The notes under the pieces are model-generated. The model saw only the letters and a list, made by a program, of their open reading frames with translations, searched no databases and was not told where the DNA came from. Shown piece after piece: positions 1 to 9,091 of a DNA stretch of 64,000 nucleotides (positions are counted from its first letter, which is position 1; every line of letters starts with the position of its first letter). The position numbers and the translations under genes were made by a program. Source of the DNA: Formivibrio sp. GTDB lineage: Bacteria; Pseudomonadota; Gammaproteobacteria; Burkholderiales; Chitinibacteraceae. The stretch spans positions 27,938-91,937 of the forward strand of contig JARLJJ010000112.1 of NCBI GenBank assembly GCA_031291275.1, read 5' to 3'.

Positions 1-1775
1 AGGTCAGCCAGGTTCAACTGGCCATCAAAGGTCGGATCGGAAAACGGTCCAGAAATACGTACTACGCCTTCCGCGCTCCCTGTGAAATCCTTGCCCAAGC
101 TACGTAATACCGGCCAATTAAGTTTGGCTTGCAGCACATCCGTCTTGCCACCCAATGCCCCTTGGGCGTCGATCCGGTTGCGTCCAAGCATCAGCCAGAA
201 ATTCGAATCAGCCAGACGCTTGTCTTCCAGCCGCAAATGACCCTGCCCTTGCAAAGACTCGCCATTGAAACGACTGTCACTCAATTTGTAATCCAGGGAA
301 ATCACCGGACGAGGTTGCAAATACCCCTCGGTTTTAAAGGCACCGGAAAGCTGCCCGGATGGCACAGAGGCAAACTCGGCCGGATTGACACGCGTAAACT
401 CGCCCGCCAATTTGAAATCGAGCTTGCCCTGCAAACCCAATTCGCCGGCACCATGCAATTGACTGGTGCCACGCTGCAGCCGGGCTTGCCGGATTTGCAA
501 ACGGCGCTCTTTCTGCGGATTCAGCCACCCCAGATCAACCTGTAAACGGGCGCGGCGCGGCGTATCGGCAAGGTCAGCCCGAATATCAGGCGCCAGCCAA
601 GGCCCGTTCAACGACAATTTCCCGTTTAAAGAAGTAACAGGTTGCCGAGCCCAGAGACGTGCCAGGTCTAGTGCGGCAATATCGAATTCCAGCCCCAGCT
701 TACCCCGGCCTATCGCCCCTTTGCCCTGCAATTTCCCACCGCCAACACTGGCTTGCAGCGCTGAAAATTGCAATTGTTCACCCGCATAAGCCAGTTGCGT
801 ATTGAGTTCCTGCAATGGAATCAGCTGCGCATTGAGCGCACCAGGTTGGTGATTGATGATTTCCAGCCTTCCGCTGGCGGCTCCTTCTCCGGTCGGGCGC
901 AGATCCAGCCGAATATCCAGATCAGCCTGTGGCAAGTTGGGCATCACATGCGCAGGATTAATGTGATTGAGGGCAACGTGGCCTTCGCGCAGCATCTGAT
1001 AAGCGTACGGAGCAAACAAATCGAGACGGGCATCCACTTGCCCTTTGGCGCCGGGGCTCTCCACCGAACTGATCAATTGCAGATCGCGCAGCGGCCCTTT
1101 CAGCGACCCTTGCGTATTGACAGTGCGCCCTTCGAATTCACCCTTGAAAGCAAACTGCCCGTTGCTGGCAAAAGGCGCGTTTCCATCCACGGTGAGACTC
1201 GCCTGGCTCTTGCCCTGCGGGGAAAGCAATTGTGCCAATTCAAGATGGTGATGACGGCCATCACTGGAAAAACTGAAATGGATTGCCGAAAAAACCAGTG
1301 CTGGCTTGGCAATACGAAACGTACCAATTTCGGCATGATCCAGCACAATCGCCAGCGGCAAGCGCAAGTCCAAAGGCGGGATACCGGGAGGACGATCAGG
1401 CGGAGAAGGCTTGAGCACCAATTCAGCATTACCGATCTTGAGCGAATCCACCTGCATCCGCATCATCAAGAGTGCACGGGGCTGCCAACTGATTTCGACC
1501 TGATCGGCATCAAGATGCACATCGGCACTATCCAACTTGAAACCTTGCAGTGTCAACGTACGCCATAGCGAGCCATCGATAGCCGCCAGTTGCACCACCC
1601 CACTCCGGTTGACCTGCTGCCGCAGCCAGTCATGGCCGGTTGGCGTATCCAGCCCGGCCAGAGAGGCCATCAACAACACGAGAGGCAAAAGCAAGGCAAG
1701 CGCGCCCCAGGCCAACCTGCGCAGAATTTTGCGACAAATGGGATGCGTTGGCATTTTTGCAGATTCACTCATCAT
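1..1775 (-). CDS. tamB: TamB, translocation and assembly module inner-membrane component (partial, C-terminus outside window)
   Basis: This is the N-terminal 590 or so codons of a large protein; the frame stays open to the window edge. A single membrane anchor (about residues 15-40, rich in Leu and Ala) is followed by repeated beta-strand-like stretches such as LQGKGAIGRGKLGLEFDI, typical of the TamB/AsmA-like beta-taco proteins. TamB spans the periplasm and works with the outer-membrane protein TamA, encoded immediately upstream, in envelope biogenesis (autotransporter insertion and, in current models, phospholipid transport). The start ATG (1773-1775) shares one base with the tamA stop codon, so the two are translationally coupled. 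An alternative start is the adjacent ATG at 1770-1772. The family is known mostly by its C-terminal DUF490 domain, which cannot be seen here. Confidence 0.85.
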   Translation of the reverse strand, partial: MMSESAKMPTHPICRKILRRLAWGALALLLPLVLLMASLAGLDTPTGHDWLRQQVNRSGVVQLAAIDGSLWRTLTLQGFKLDSADVHLDADQVEISWQPRALLMMRMQVDSLKIGNAELVLKPSPPDRPPGIPPLDLRLPLAIVLDHAEIGTFRIAKPALVFSAIHFSFSSDGRHHHLELAQLLSPQGKSQASLTVDGNAPFASNGQFAFKGEFEGRTVNTQGSLKGPLRDLQLISSVESPGAKGQVDARLDLFAPYAYQMLREGHVALNHINPAHVMPNLPQADLDIRLDLRPTGEGAASGRLEIINHQPGALNAQLIPLQELNTQLAYAGEQLQFSALQASVGGGKLQGKGAIGRGKLGLEFDIAALDLARLWARQPVTSLNGKLSLNGPWLAPDIRADLADTPRRARLQVDLGWLNPQKERRLQIRQARLQRGTSQLHGAGELGLQGKLDFKLAGEFTRVNPAEFASVPSGQLSGAFKTEGYLQPRPVISLDYKLSDSRFNGESLQGQGHLRLEDKRLADSNFWLMLGRNRIDAQGALGGKTDVLQAKLNWPVLRSLGKDFTGSAEGVVRISGPFSDPTFDGQLNLAD

Positions 1776-3523
1776 CAGAACGCCAGACCCAGTGCCACAT
1801 GGAAACGCCACTGCTGCTTCTCGATACCTCTGGCCAAATCCAGCCCCAGAACGCCCACGGGACTAACCCAGCGCGCCCCCAAACCCGCACCTGTCACGCC
1901 ATGCAATTCACCCCAGCGACCGGCTGCACTGCCATGATCCACAAAAGCCGCAGCGCGCCATTCGTGATAAACAGGGATCTGGTATTCGAGGGAAGCCGTT
2001 GCGAGCACCCGTCCTGGCACGATAGATCCACCGGACTCCACTCCCAGGCTTTGGTAATCATAACCGCGCACGCTGCCCGCGCCACCGGTACGAAACAGCC
2101 AGTCACTCGGCACATTGGCTTGTTCATTGGCAAAGGTTTGACCCAGCTCGACCCGTGTAATCACCACGCCTTGCGGACCCACAGGCCAGTAACGCACCCC
2201 TCGACCATATAAATGCAGAAAAGTGGCATCGGACAGCACTTTCTCATGAGCGCCACCGACTTCTAATTGCAATAAGGTGCCTTGACGCGGATCGCGCACA
2301 GAATCGACATCTCGCCGTAACCATTGAAACTTGAGCGCCAGCGTTTTGGGATTTTCTTTCGTGCCATCGGCCAAATCGCGTCGCTCGGCCAAGTACTCCA
2401 GGGACCAGGTTCGTGACAAATTGAAATCTTGGCGTTGCCGGGAAATACCCATCCGCCAGGTGCGCGATAACAGGTTCTCCACATCACTGCGCAGATAACC
2501 CATACTGACGCGATGCTCATAGCCGGAACTCTGGCGCGGAAAGGTCACAGAGGTTTCAGCGGCCTGCTCGTATTGCTCCAGCCGCAGTTTGCTTTCAGAA
2601 ATCCAGCCGCGATCAGCCAAATTGAGAAACCGGTAGCCCAACTCGCTCTTGACCCCGGTATTCGTGCTGTAGCCCAAGCCAGTCGTGATTTTATGGCGTG
2701 GCGTTTCCTGTACATCGATATTGACATTAGCCTCATAGGGAGGCGTTGGCGACAGTACCGGATCTACCACGACCAGCGAAAACTGCGGCAAATCATGCAA
2801 CCAGCCCTGCAAATTGACGAGTTCCGAGCGCCGATATTCATCACCCCGGGCGAATTTCACCTGATCACGCACCAATGATTCCGGGTAATGCTTCAAGCCC
2901 GTGATATTTACCTCCCCAAAGCGGTAGGCCGCACCACTATCTAATGCCAGCAAGATTTCAACGGTATGGATATCGGGGTTCACTCGCGCCTCACTCTGCG
3001 AAATACTCGCCGCGCCAAAACCCTTCTCCTGCAACAGACTCAAGGTTTGTTTCTTGGCATCGTCCCAACCTTTTTGAGTGAATACCGCGCCTTTGGGCAA
3101 AGACCATGCACTCAACAGTTGCGAACGTATTTGTTCCAGCTCCTTTGCGTTTTCTGCAAGTACACCCTGAAGCGAAAGTTGCACATCATCCACGCGTACC
3201 AGCTCCCCCGGCGAGACTCTCAGCAAGACGCGGGGAGGATTCTGGTCTTTCTGATAGGTCAGGGTAATCAGCGGTGCAAAGTAACCTTCAGTTTCCAGCA
3301 GCCGGGCCGCTTCATCAGGCGTGGCATCCACCAAACGCGACAGTTGTTCGGCAGACATGCGTTCCGATGTGCGCAAGCGCACGACATCCAGATATTGCGT
3401 CAAAAGGGATTTGATCTCACTGGGCGCGTCGATAACGATGTCATAGCTGAAAAGCTCGGCACCCGCTGCGGGCAACACGCACAGCAACGAAGCACAGAGT
3501 ACGGCAAATATGTGTAGCTTCAT
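1775..3523 (-). CDS. tamA: TamA, outer-membrane Omp85-family protein
   Basis: A 582-aa outer-membrane protein with a signal peptide (residues 1-22, cleavage after AAGA), an N-terminal part of about 250 residues fitting three POTRA domains, and a C-terminal barrel ending in the Phe typical of BAM substrates (GLAF). The barrel carries Omp85-like stretches (FRTGGAGSVRGYDYQSLG near residue 475, with the conserved RGY). The size matches E. coli TamA (577 aa). It partners TamB, which is encoded immediately downstream with overlapping stop and start. The best Shine-Dalgarno (AAGGAG, complement of 3544-3549) lies about 20 nt before the ATG, which is unusually far; no closer site or in-frame ATG, GTG or TTG is visible. 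Resemblance to BamA is excluded by length and the tamB neighbour. Confidence 0.9.
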   Translation of the reverse strand: MKLHIFAVLCASLLCVLPAAGAELFSYDIVIDAPSEIKSLLTQYLDVVRLRTSERMSAEQLSRLVDATPDEAARLLETEGYFAPLITLTYQKDQNPPRVLLRVSPGELVRVDDVQLSLQGVLAENAKELEQIRSQLLSAWSLPKGAVFTQKGWDDAKKQTLSLLQEKGFGAASISQSEARVNPDIHTVEILLALDSGAAYRFGEVNITGLKHYPESLVRDQVKFARGDEYRRSELVNLQGWLHDLPQFSLVVVDPVLSPTPPYEANVNIDVQETPRHKITTGLGYSTNTGVKSELGYRFLNLADRGWISESKLRLEQYEQAAETSVTFPRQSSGYEHRVSMGYLRSDVENLLSRTWRMGISRQRQDFNLSRTWSLEYLAERRDLADGTKENPKTLALKFQWLRRDVDSVRDPRQGTLLQLEVGGAHEKVLSDATFLHLYGRGVRYWPVGPQGVVITRVELGQTFANEQANVPSDWLFRTGGAGSVRGYDYQSLGVESGGSIVPGRVLATASLEYQIPVYHEWRAAAFVDHGSAAGRWGELHGVTGAGLGARWVSPVGVLGLDLARGIEKQQWRFHVALGLAF

Positions 3524-3603
3524 GGGTGGGATCGTGAATTTATCTCCTTATTACTTTACACCAGGTTACATCTGCATCAGCACGAAAACGCCAGCGCGAG
3601 CCT

Positions 3604-3622
3604 TTGACGATGACTACGTCAA
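3604..3622. promoter_or_regulatory. Perfect inverted repeat in the tamA upstream region
   Basis: TTGACG and CGTCAA flank a 7-nt gap in the 204-bp space between divergent tamA and the 119-aa gene. The symmetry and intergenic position fit a dimeric regulator operator, but no known consensus was recognised. Confidence 0.3.
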
Positions 3623-3665
3623 TAACAATAAACCAGCAGATGTGGCACACCATCAAACCAACTAA

Positions 3666-3689
3666 CGTTATATAGGCACAAATATTGCG
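3666..3689. promoter_or_regulatory. Candidate ModE-binding site
   Basis: The site reads CGTTATATA, six bases, AATATTGCG. This is close to the E. coli ModE operator half-site CGTTATAT with the same 9-6-9 spacing. It begins 61 bp upstream of the 119-aa gene that leads the first molybdate-type transporter pair. A second copy of the same design is at 6507-6530 in front of modE and modG. ModE loaded with molybdate normally represses transport genes. Confidence 0.6.
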
Positions 3690-3726
3690 TATTTATCTTG
3701 CCTACACCTTGCACAGGAAATATGCC

Positions 3727-4086
3727 ATGTTAACAACCATCTCCCCCGATCTGCCCCCGCAACATTACCGCACGCAAATCATTCCCGCGGTACGCCTGGA
3801 GCGATTTGACGAACCCTCGGTCCAGGCAACCAAGATCAAAGGCTACACAGCAGATAACCAAGCCTGTTTTTATTTTCACACCTACACCCTGTTTGAAGAA
3901 CGGTTTGACTGCAACGATGAGGCCTACCGGCTAGCAGCCTACTCAGAACAAATCATTGCTTGGCGCCTGACATCCGGCAAGTGGATACGACAAAAAAGGC
4001 AGGAAAACAGGGCAAGAAATGGTTGCCGCTCAAAGCCAACAATGAGTGCGCCGGAAGAAGTAAAAGAAACAGACATTGCCTGCTGA
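3727..4086 (+). CDS. Hypothetical 119-aa protein in the molybdenum locus
   Basis: I do not recognise this family. The chosen ATG has AGGAAA about 7 nt upstream; the frame is open further upstream to 3685, but that start has no ribosome site and would overlap the ModE-like box. The protein is soluble (no signal peptide or membrane segment), aromatic and acidic in the middle (FYFHTYTLFEERFDCNDEAYRLAAYSEQIIAWRL), with a basic then acidic tail. It is followed after 145 bp by a substrate-binding protein and permease of the molybdate type, and sits behind a candidate ModE box. This suggests a role connected with molybdate or tungstate. The low-complexity tail (QKRQENRARNG) might reflect a drifting C-terminus. 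Coding status is likely from frame length, ribosome site and context. Confidence 0.55.
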   Translation: MLTTISPDLPPQHYRTQIIPAVRLERFDEPSVQATKIKGYTADNQACFYFHTYTLFEERFDCNDEAYRLAAYSEQIIAWRLTSGKWIRQKRQENRARNGCRSKPTMSAPEEVKETDIAC

Positions 4087-4231
4087 AAATGTCTTGCATC
4101 CAACAATGGAACAATTATTTGTCATCACATCAACAAGCATTTGAAAATATTCATACGTTTATAACGAAACATCAACTCCATTGAATGGCTTTGCTTTGCT
4201 TAGCAACACCTTTAACCTCAGGATTTTTGCC

Positions 4232-4948
4232 ATGAAAAAACTAACGCTTCTTTTGCTACTGACTCTATCCACCCTACTGCATGCAGAAACATTGATACTG
4301 GCCGCTGGCGCCGGTTACAAACGCCCCATCACAGAATTAGTACGCAACTTTGAATCCGCCAACAACATCAAGATTGAAGAGTTCTATGGAAACATGGCTC
4401 AAATTCTGACTCAGTCGCGCCAATCCGGAAAAGTAGCCTTGATTCTGGGTGACCTCGACTTCCTGCAAAAAACCACCGCCGTGAACTTCTCCAGTTTCAT
4501 TCCACTCGGGAACGGTAAATTGGTTCTGGCATACGCCAAAGGTAAAAACCTGAAGAACCCGGAAACCTTGCTTGATCCCGCATTTGAACGCATTGCTTTG
4601 CCAGACACAAAGAACGCGGTATATGGCAAGGCCGCCGAAGAATTCCTCAACAAAAACGGCCTGGCCGATCGCATCAAAAACAAGCTGATGGTGGTATCAA
4701 CCGTTCCGCAGGTTTCCGCGTATCTAATCAGCGGAGAAGTAGACGCGGGATTTATTAACCTGACCGATGCACTAGGCATCAAAGACAAAATAGGCGGCTT
4801 CATTACAATTGATCCGCAAAGTTACAGCACCATCAAGATCGTGGCTGGCGTGGTCAAGGATGCAGAAATCAATCCGGCAGTAAATGCATTTACCAACTAT
4901 CTCAACACAGCCCCCGCCCGTGCCACCCTCGAGAAATATGGCTTGTAA
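4232..4948 (+). CDS. ModA-like periplasmic oxyanion-binding protein (first copy)
   Basis: A 238-aa periplasmic binding protein with a signal peptide of about 18 residues (LLHA then ET). The fold-defining pattern of ModA is present but altered: where ModA has a Ser-containing ligand loop (ASxT, later GSTG), this protein reads LAAGAGYKRP and FYGNMAQI. The downstream ALILGD corresponds to the usual FLAAD stretch, and PDTKNAVYGKAAEEF corresponds to [11 protein letters not shown] of the second copy at 7512. Ligand contacts therefore differ, and the substrate could be molybdate, tungstate or another oxyanion. The start at 4232 was chosen because it opens directly on a signal peptide, with AGGA upstream. 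The stop shares its A with the ATG of the permease gene. No ATP-binding subunit follows. Confidence 0.75.
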   Translation: MKKLTLLLLLTLSTLLHAETLILAAGAGYKRPITELVRNFESANNIKIEEFYGNMAQILTQSRQSGKVALILGDLDFLQKTTAVNFSSFIPLGNGKLVLAYAKGKNLKNPETLLDPAFERIALPDTKNAVYGKAAEEFLNKNGLADRIKNKLMVVSTVPQVSAYLISGEVDAGFINLTDALGIKDKIGGFITIDPQSYSTIKIVAGVVKDAEINPAVNAFTNYLNTAPARATLEKYGL

Positions 4949-5721
4949 TGTTATTGCTCACTAATGCTACGGCCACGCTTCTGGACCCGGGAATCAGCTT
5001 CTCGCTGTGGCTGACCGCCCGGGTAGTGCTGCTCACTTTGGCATTGCACCTGATCGCAGGTCTACTTCTGGGTTACTTGCTCAGCCGAAACCCTTTTCCC
5101 GGCCGCGGATTACTGGATGCCTTTGTGACCTTGCCATTGGTATTCCCGCCAATCGCCACTGGTTTTGCACTGCTCTTGCTTTTCGGGCGACAAGGTCTGC
5201 TCGGTTCATGGCTGGAGAGCATGGACCTTGGCTTGATTTTTACCTTTCCCGGGGTAGTAACAGCTGCTTTTATTGCAGGACTTCCCCTTGTCGTAAAACC
5301 CATTCAAACCGCCATGGAATCTGCCGCCCTACGCCTGGGTGAGGTCGCTCGCACTTTGGGGAAAAACGAGTTTAAAATCTTCTTCCTGGTGCTAATTCCC
5401 AACATTCGAAGGGCTTTAGCAACAGGTTTGACCTTGGGACTTGGGCGCTCACTGGGAGAGGTCGGCATCACATTGATGCTGGGGGGAAACATTGCCGGTA
5501 AAACCAATACGCTTTCGCTGGAAATCTATAACGCCGTATTCAGCGGCGACTTCCAGCGCGCCGGCGTGCTGTCTGTCCTGCTAGGACTGATTTCACTGGG
5601 AATATTTTTCATGCTGCGCCGACTCTCCCATCGCTGCCCCGCTGACAAACCACCTCGTCCGAATACCAACAAGACAATGTCGCAACCATCACAAGCGCAA
5701 CACTCAACCCACCTTCCTTGA
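4948..5721 (+). CDS. ModB-like ABC transporter permease without its own ATPase gene
   Basis: A 257-aa inner-membrane permease with about five or six membrane segments. It carries the cytoplasmic EAA loop that docks to the ATPase (LRLGEVARTLGKNEF, with LGRSLGEVG following, residues about 130-175). Its sequence follows ModB closely (compare FPPIATGFALLLLFGRQGLLG with the 8414 gene). It is fused by start-stop overlap to the binding-protein gene and must form its transporter, but no ModC-type gene follows. The next ATPase is modC at 9092, which might serve both permeases. The C-terminal 35 residues are hydrophilic, rich in Pro, Thr and Gln, and unlike the family; they may be an extension or the result of a lost stop codon. 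Confidence 0.8.
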   Translation: MLLLTNATATLLDPGISFSLWLTARVVLLTLALHLIAGLLLGYLLSRNPFPGRGLLDAFVTLPLVFPPIATGFALLLLFGRQGLLGSWLESMDLGLIFTFPGVVTAAFIAGLPLVVKPIQTAMESAALRLGEVARTLGKNEFKIFFLVLIPNIRRALATGLTLGLGRSLGEVGITLMLGGNIAGKTNTLSLEIYNAVFSGDFQRAGVLSVLLGLISLGIFFMLRRLSHRCPADKPPRPNTNKTMSQPSQAQHSTHLP

Positions 5722-5911
5722 GGCCATCCAACTTCGCATCAAAACCCTACCCGCAATCAGTAAAAATTAACCCTCTGACCAGAATTATTTGTTACGCCCC
5801 ATCAAAACAAAATACACAACCTACAAAAACAAGCCATTGATTACGAAGTATTAAAGAAAATACAACGATTACATTCCAATGTCATATCAAACCGGGAAAC
5901 AACCAAAAATG

Positions 5912-5964
5912 AAAGCATCCGGCACATCGCTTTTTATTACAAACACAACGAAGCCGGATGCTTT
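5912..5964. terminator. Long-loop inverted repeat downstream of the first modAB pair
   Basis: A perfect 12-bp inverted repeat (AAAGCATCCGGC and GCCGGATGCTTT) with a 29-nt loop lies between convergent transporter and modG genes. It lacks a proper T tract, so factor-independent termination is uncertain. The remaining sequence of the 303-bp gap 5722-6024 is AT-rich and shows nothing else. Confidence 0.4.
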
Positions 5965-6024
5965 ACTTTGTTCATCAACCGAAACTGGCACAAATCCTGC
6001 TGACTCTGAAGCAAAGATAGAAGC

Positions 6025-6453
6025 TTAGGCTGGCACACCAAGAATCACACTGGGCGCCTTAAATACAGCAGTGGCCGATACGCCCTCTTTTAGCCCAAGG
6101 TCAAGTTCGGCACCATGCGTGATGATGGCGTGAATTTCATTACCGCCAGCCAGTTGAATTGCAACTTCTGTATTAACGGCCCCCTTGGTGACCTTGGATA
6201 CCCTGCCTGGCAGGCAATTCCGGGCAGAAAGTCGAAGACCAGTGCCATCAGTCATGACCAGAATGGAAGAAGCCTTGACCAGCGCAGTGACATCCTTGCC
6301 AACAGCAAGACCCAGCGCAACCGAGCTGTTATGAGTAACCACGGCGATAATCTTGTCGCCACCAGCAATAGTGATCTCCACCTCGGTACTGACCGGACCA
6401 TTTTGAATGGCGGATATTTTCCCGGTAAAGACATTGCGAGCACTGATCTTCAT
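6025..6453 (-). CDS. modG: Molbindin, two-domain Mop/TOBE molybdate-binding protein
   Basis: A 142-aa cytoplasmic protein made of two tandem Mop (TOBE) domains, about residues 1-68 and 72-140. Each starts with the family signature: MKISARNVFTGKISAI, then RLSARNCLPGRVSKV. Molbindins assemble into trimers that bind several molybdate or tungstate ions and act as an intracellular store or buffer. The gene is divergent from modE, and the 207-bp region between them carries a candidate ModE box. Regulation by molybdate is therefore likely. ModG of Azotobacter vinelandii has the same two-domain architecture. The final residues (SVILGVPA) match the normal end of a Mop domain, so the gene is complete. 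Confidence 0.88.
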   Translation of the reverse strand: MKISARNVFTGKISAIQNGPVSTEVEITIAGGDKIIAVVTHNSSVALGLAVGKDVTALVKASSILVMTDGTGLRLSARNCLPGRVSKVTKGAVNTEVAIQLAGGNEIHAIITHGAELDLGLKEGVSATAVFKAPSVILGVPA

Positions 6454-6506
6454 GATTTAGTTCCTCGGTAATTTTGGAAGATGAGCAAATTGCACGACAC
6501 AAACAA

Positions 6507-6530
6507 CGATGTATATGAAAGAATACAGCG
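6507..6530. promoter_or_regulatory. Candidate ModE-binding site between modG and modE
   Basis: The site reads CGATGTATA, six bases, AATACAGCG. It has the same 24-bp 9-6-9 architecture and outer CG pairs as the site at 3666-3689, and lies 54 bp upstream of the modG start. It could control both divergent genes. Inverted-repeat match within the half-sites is 7 of the outer 8 bases. Confidence 0.5.
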
Positions 6531-6550
6531 ATACGTTTATTCCTAACACT

Positions 6551-6604
6551 ACTGACGAAAGTCAGTCTAACGAAGAGCGTTCGTTACAAACAACCATAAC
6601 GCTC
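6551..6604 (+). promoter_or_regulatory. Overlapping hairpins in the modE leader
   Basis: ACTGAC and GTCAGT pair around a GAAA tetraloop (6551-6566). Immediately after, TAACGAA and TTCGTTA pair across 5 nt (6568-6586), while GAGCGTT (6575-6581) can pair instead with AACGCTC (6598-6604). The last two are mutually exclusive. This could be a protein operator or a switchable RNA; nothing proves that the region is transcribed. Confidence 0.35.
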
Positions 6605-6660
6605 GATAAATAATTGTCAATTTTCAATACCGCCCAGTAACCCGAAGGGATATTGTCAGA

Positions 6661-8258
<1,598 letters not shown>

Positions 8259-8268
8259 GGAGTAGAAG

Positions 8269-8290
8269 TTCATTCGGCATACTGAATGAA
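8269..8290 (+). repeat. Small inverted repeat after modA
   Basis: TTCATTC and GAATGAA flank 8 nt directly after the modA stop codon. There is no T tract. It could stabilise the 3' end of the modA message in combination with the hairpin that follows. Confidence 0.35.
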
Positions 8291-8300
8291 CCACCAGGAA

Positions 8301-8342
8301 GACGGTGCACAGGAAATATCTTCGGGTATTTCCGTCGCCGTC
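8301..8342 (+). ncRNA. Structured RNA element between modA and modB
   Basis: A 9-bp stem (8312-8320 with 8325-8333, one G-U pair) is closed by a C(TTCG)G tetraloop, one of the most stable RNA loops. It is enclosed by an outer stem GACGG/CCGTC (8301-8305 with 8338-8342). No T tract follows, so it is not a simple terminator. A likely role is to give more ModA than ModB by 3'-end protection or attenuation of transcription. I could not match it to a known riboswitch. Confidence 0.5.
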
Positions 8343-8413
8343 CCGTGCTAAATTCTTGATGCAATCAAGCAATCTGCACCTTCCTATAAAGCAACGACAA
8401 AGAAACCTTAACC

Positions 8414-9088
8414 ATGTTTTCATCTGCCGATGTAGCTGCCATCGTTTTAACTTTAAAGCTGGCCAGCTTGACCACTTTACTGCTCCTGCTGATCGGCACA
8501 CCGATCGCTTGGTGGCTTGCCCATTCGCGCTCGGCATTCAAGCCCATCATCGGGGCCGTGGTATCGCTTCCCTTAGTGCTACCACCGACCGTGCTAGGCT
8601 TTTACATGCTGGTGCTCATGGGCCCCAATGGCTGGATCGGCCAATTAACTCAAACCTTGGGACTGGGCATGCTGCCCTTCACCTTTCCGGGACTGGTGTT
8701 TGCCTCGGTAATCTATTCCATGCCTTTCGTGGTTCAACCCGTCCAGAATGCGTTTGAAGCCATGGGTTCGAGACCGCTGGAAGTCGCCGCAACCCTGCGC
8801 GCCAGTCCACTTTCCACTTTCTTCACAGTGGCATTGCCACTGGCTCGTCCCGGCTTCATCACCGGCGCAATTCTGGGCTTCGCGCACACCGTCGGAGAAT
8901 TCGGCGTGGTACTGATGATTGGCGGCAATATTCCCGGCAAGACACGGGTGGTCTCGGTGCAGATTTTCAATCATGTCGAAGAATTGGAATACACCCACGC
9001 ACACTGGCTGGCCGGGGGCATGATCACGCTGTCCTTCCTGGTGCTGTTGGCGCTGTATGTACTGAATCCAAATCACCGCAAAGGCTGA
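8414..9088 (+). CDS. modB: ModB, molybdate ABC transporter permease
   Basis: A 224-aa inner-membrane permease with five or more membrane helices. It carries the EAA loop ([30 protein letters not shown]) followed by the ModB hallmark [23 protein letters not shown]. Length equals that of E. coli ModB (229 aa). It forms the membrane channel of the ModABC importer. The modC start lies three bases after the stop codon, so translation is probably coupled. The ribosome site is weak (AAGAAACC), which may keep levels below ModA. It is clearly related to, but distinct from, the permease at 4948. Confidence 0.92.
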   Translation: MFSSADVAAIVLTLKLASLTTLLLLLIGTPIAWWLAHSRSAFKPIIGAVVSLPLVLPPTVLGFYMLVLMGPNGWIGQLTQTLGLGMLPFTFPGLVFASVIYSMPFVVQPVQNAFEAMGSRPLEVAATLRASPLSTFFTVALPLARPGFITGAILGFAHTVGEFGVVLMIGGNIPGKTRVVSVQIFNHVEELEYTHAHWLAGGMITLSFLVLLALYVLNPNHRKG

Positions 9089-9091
9089 ATC

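Noticed and set aside
5909..6028. A 39-codon frame starting MKASGTSLFITNTTK between the first modAB pair and modG
   Set aside because: It has no ribosome site, lies across the inverted repeat and has no recognisable similarity; the start is likely accidental.
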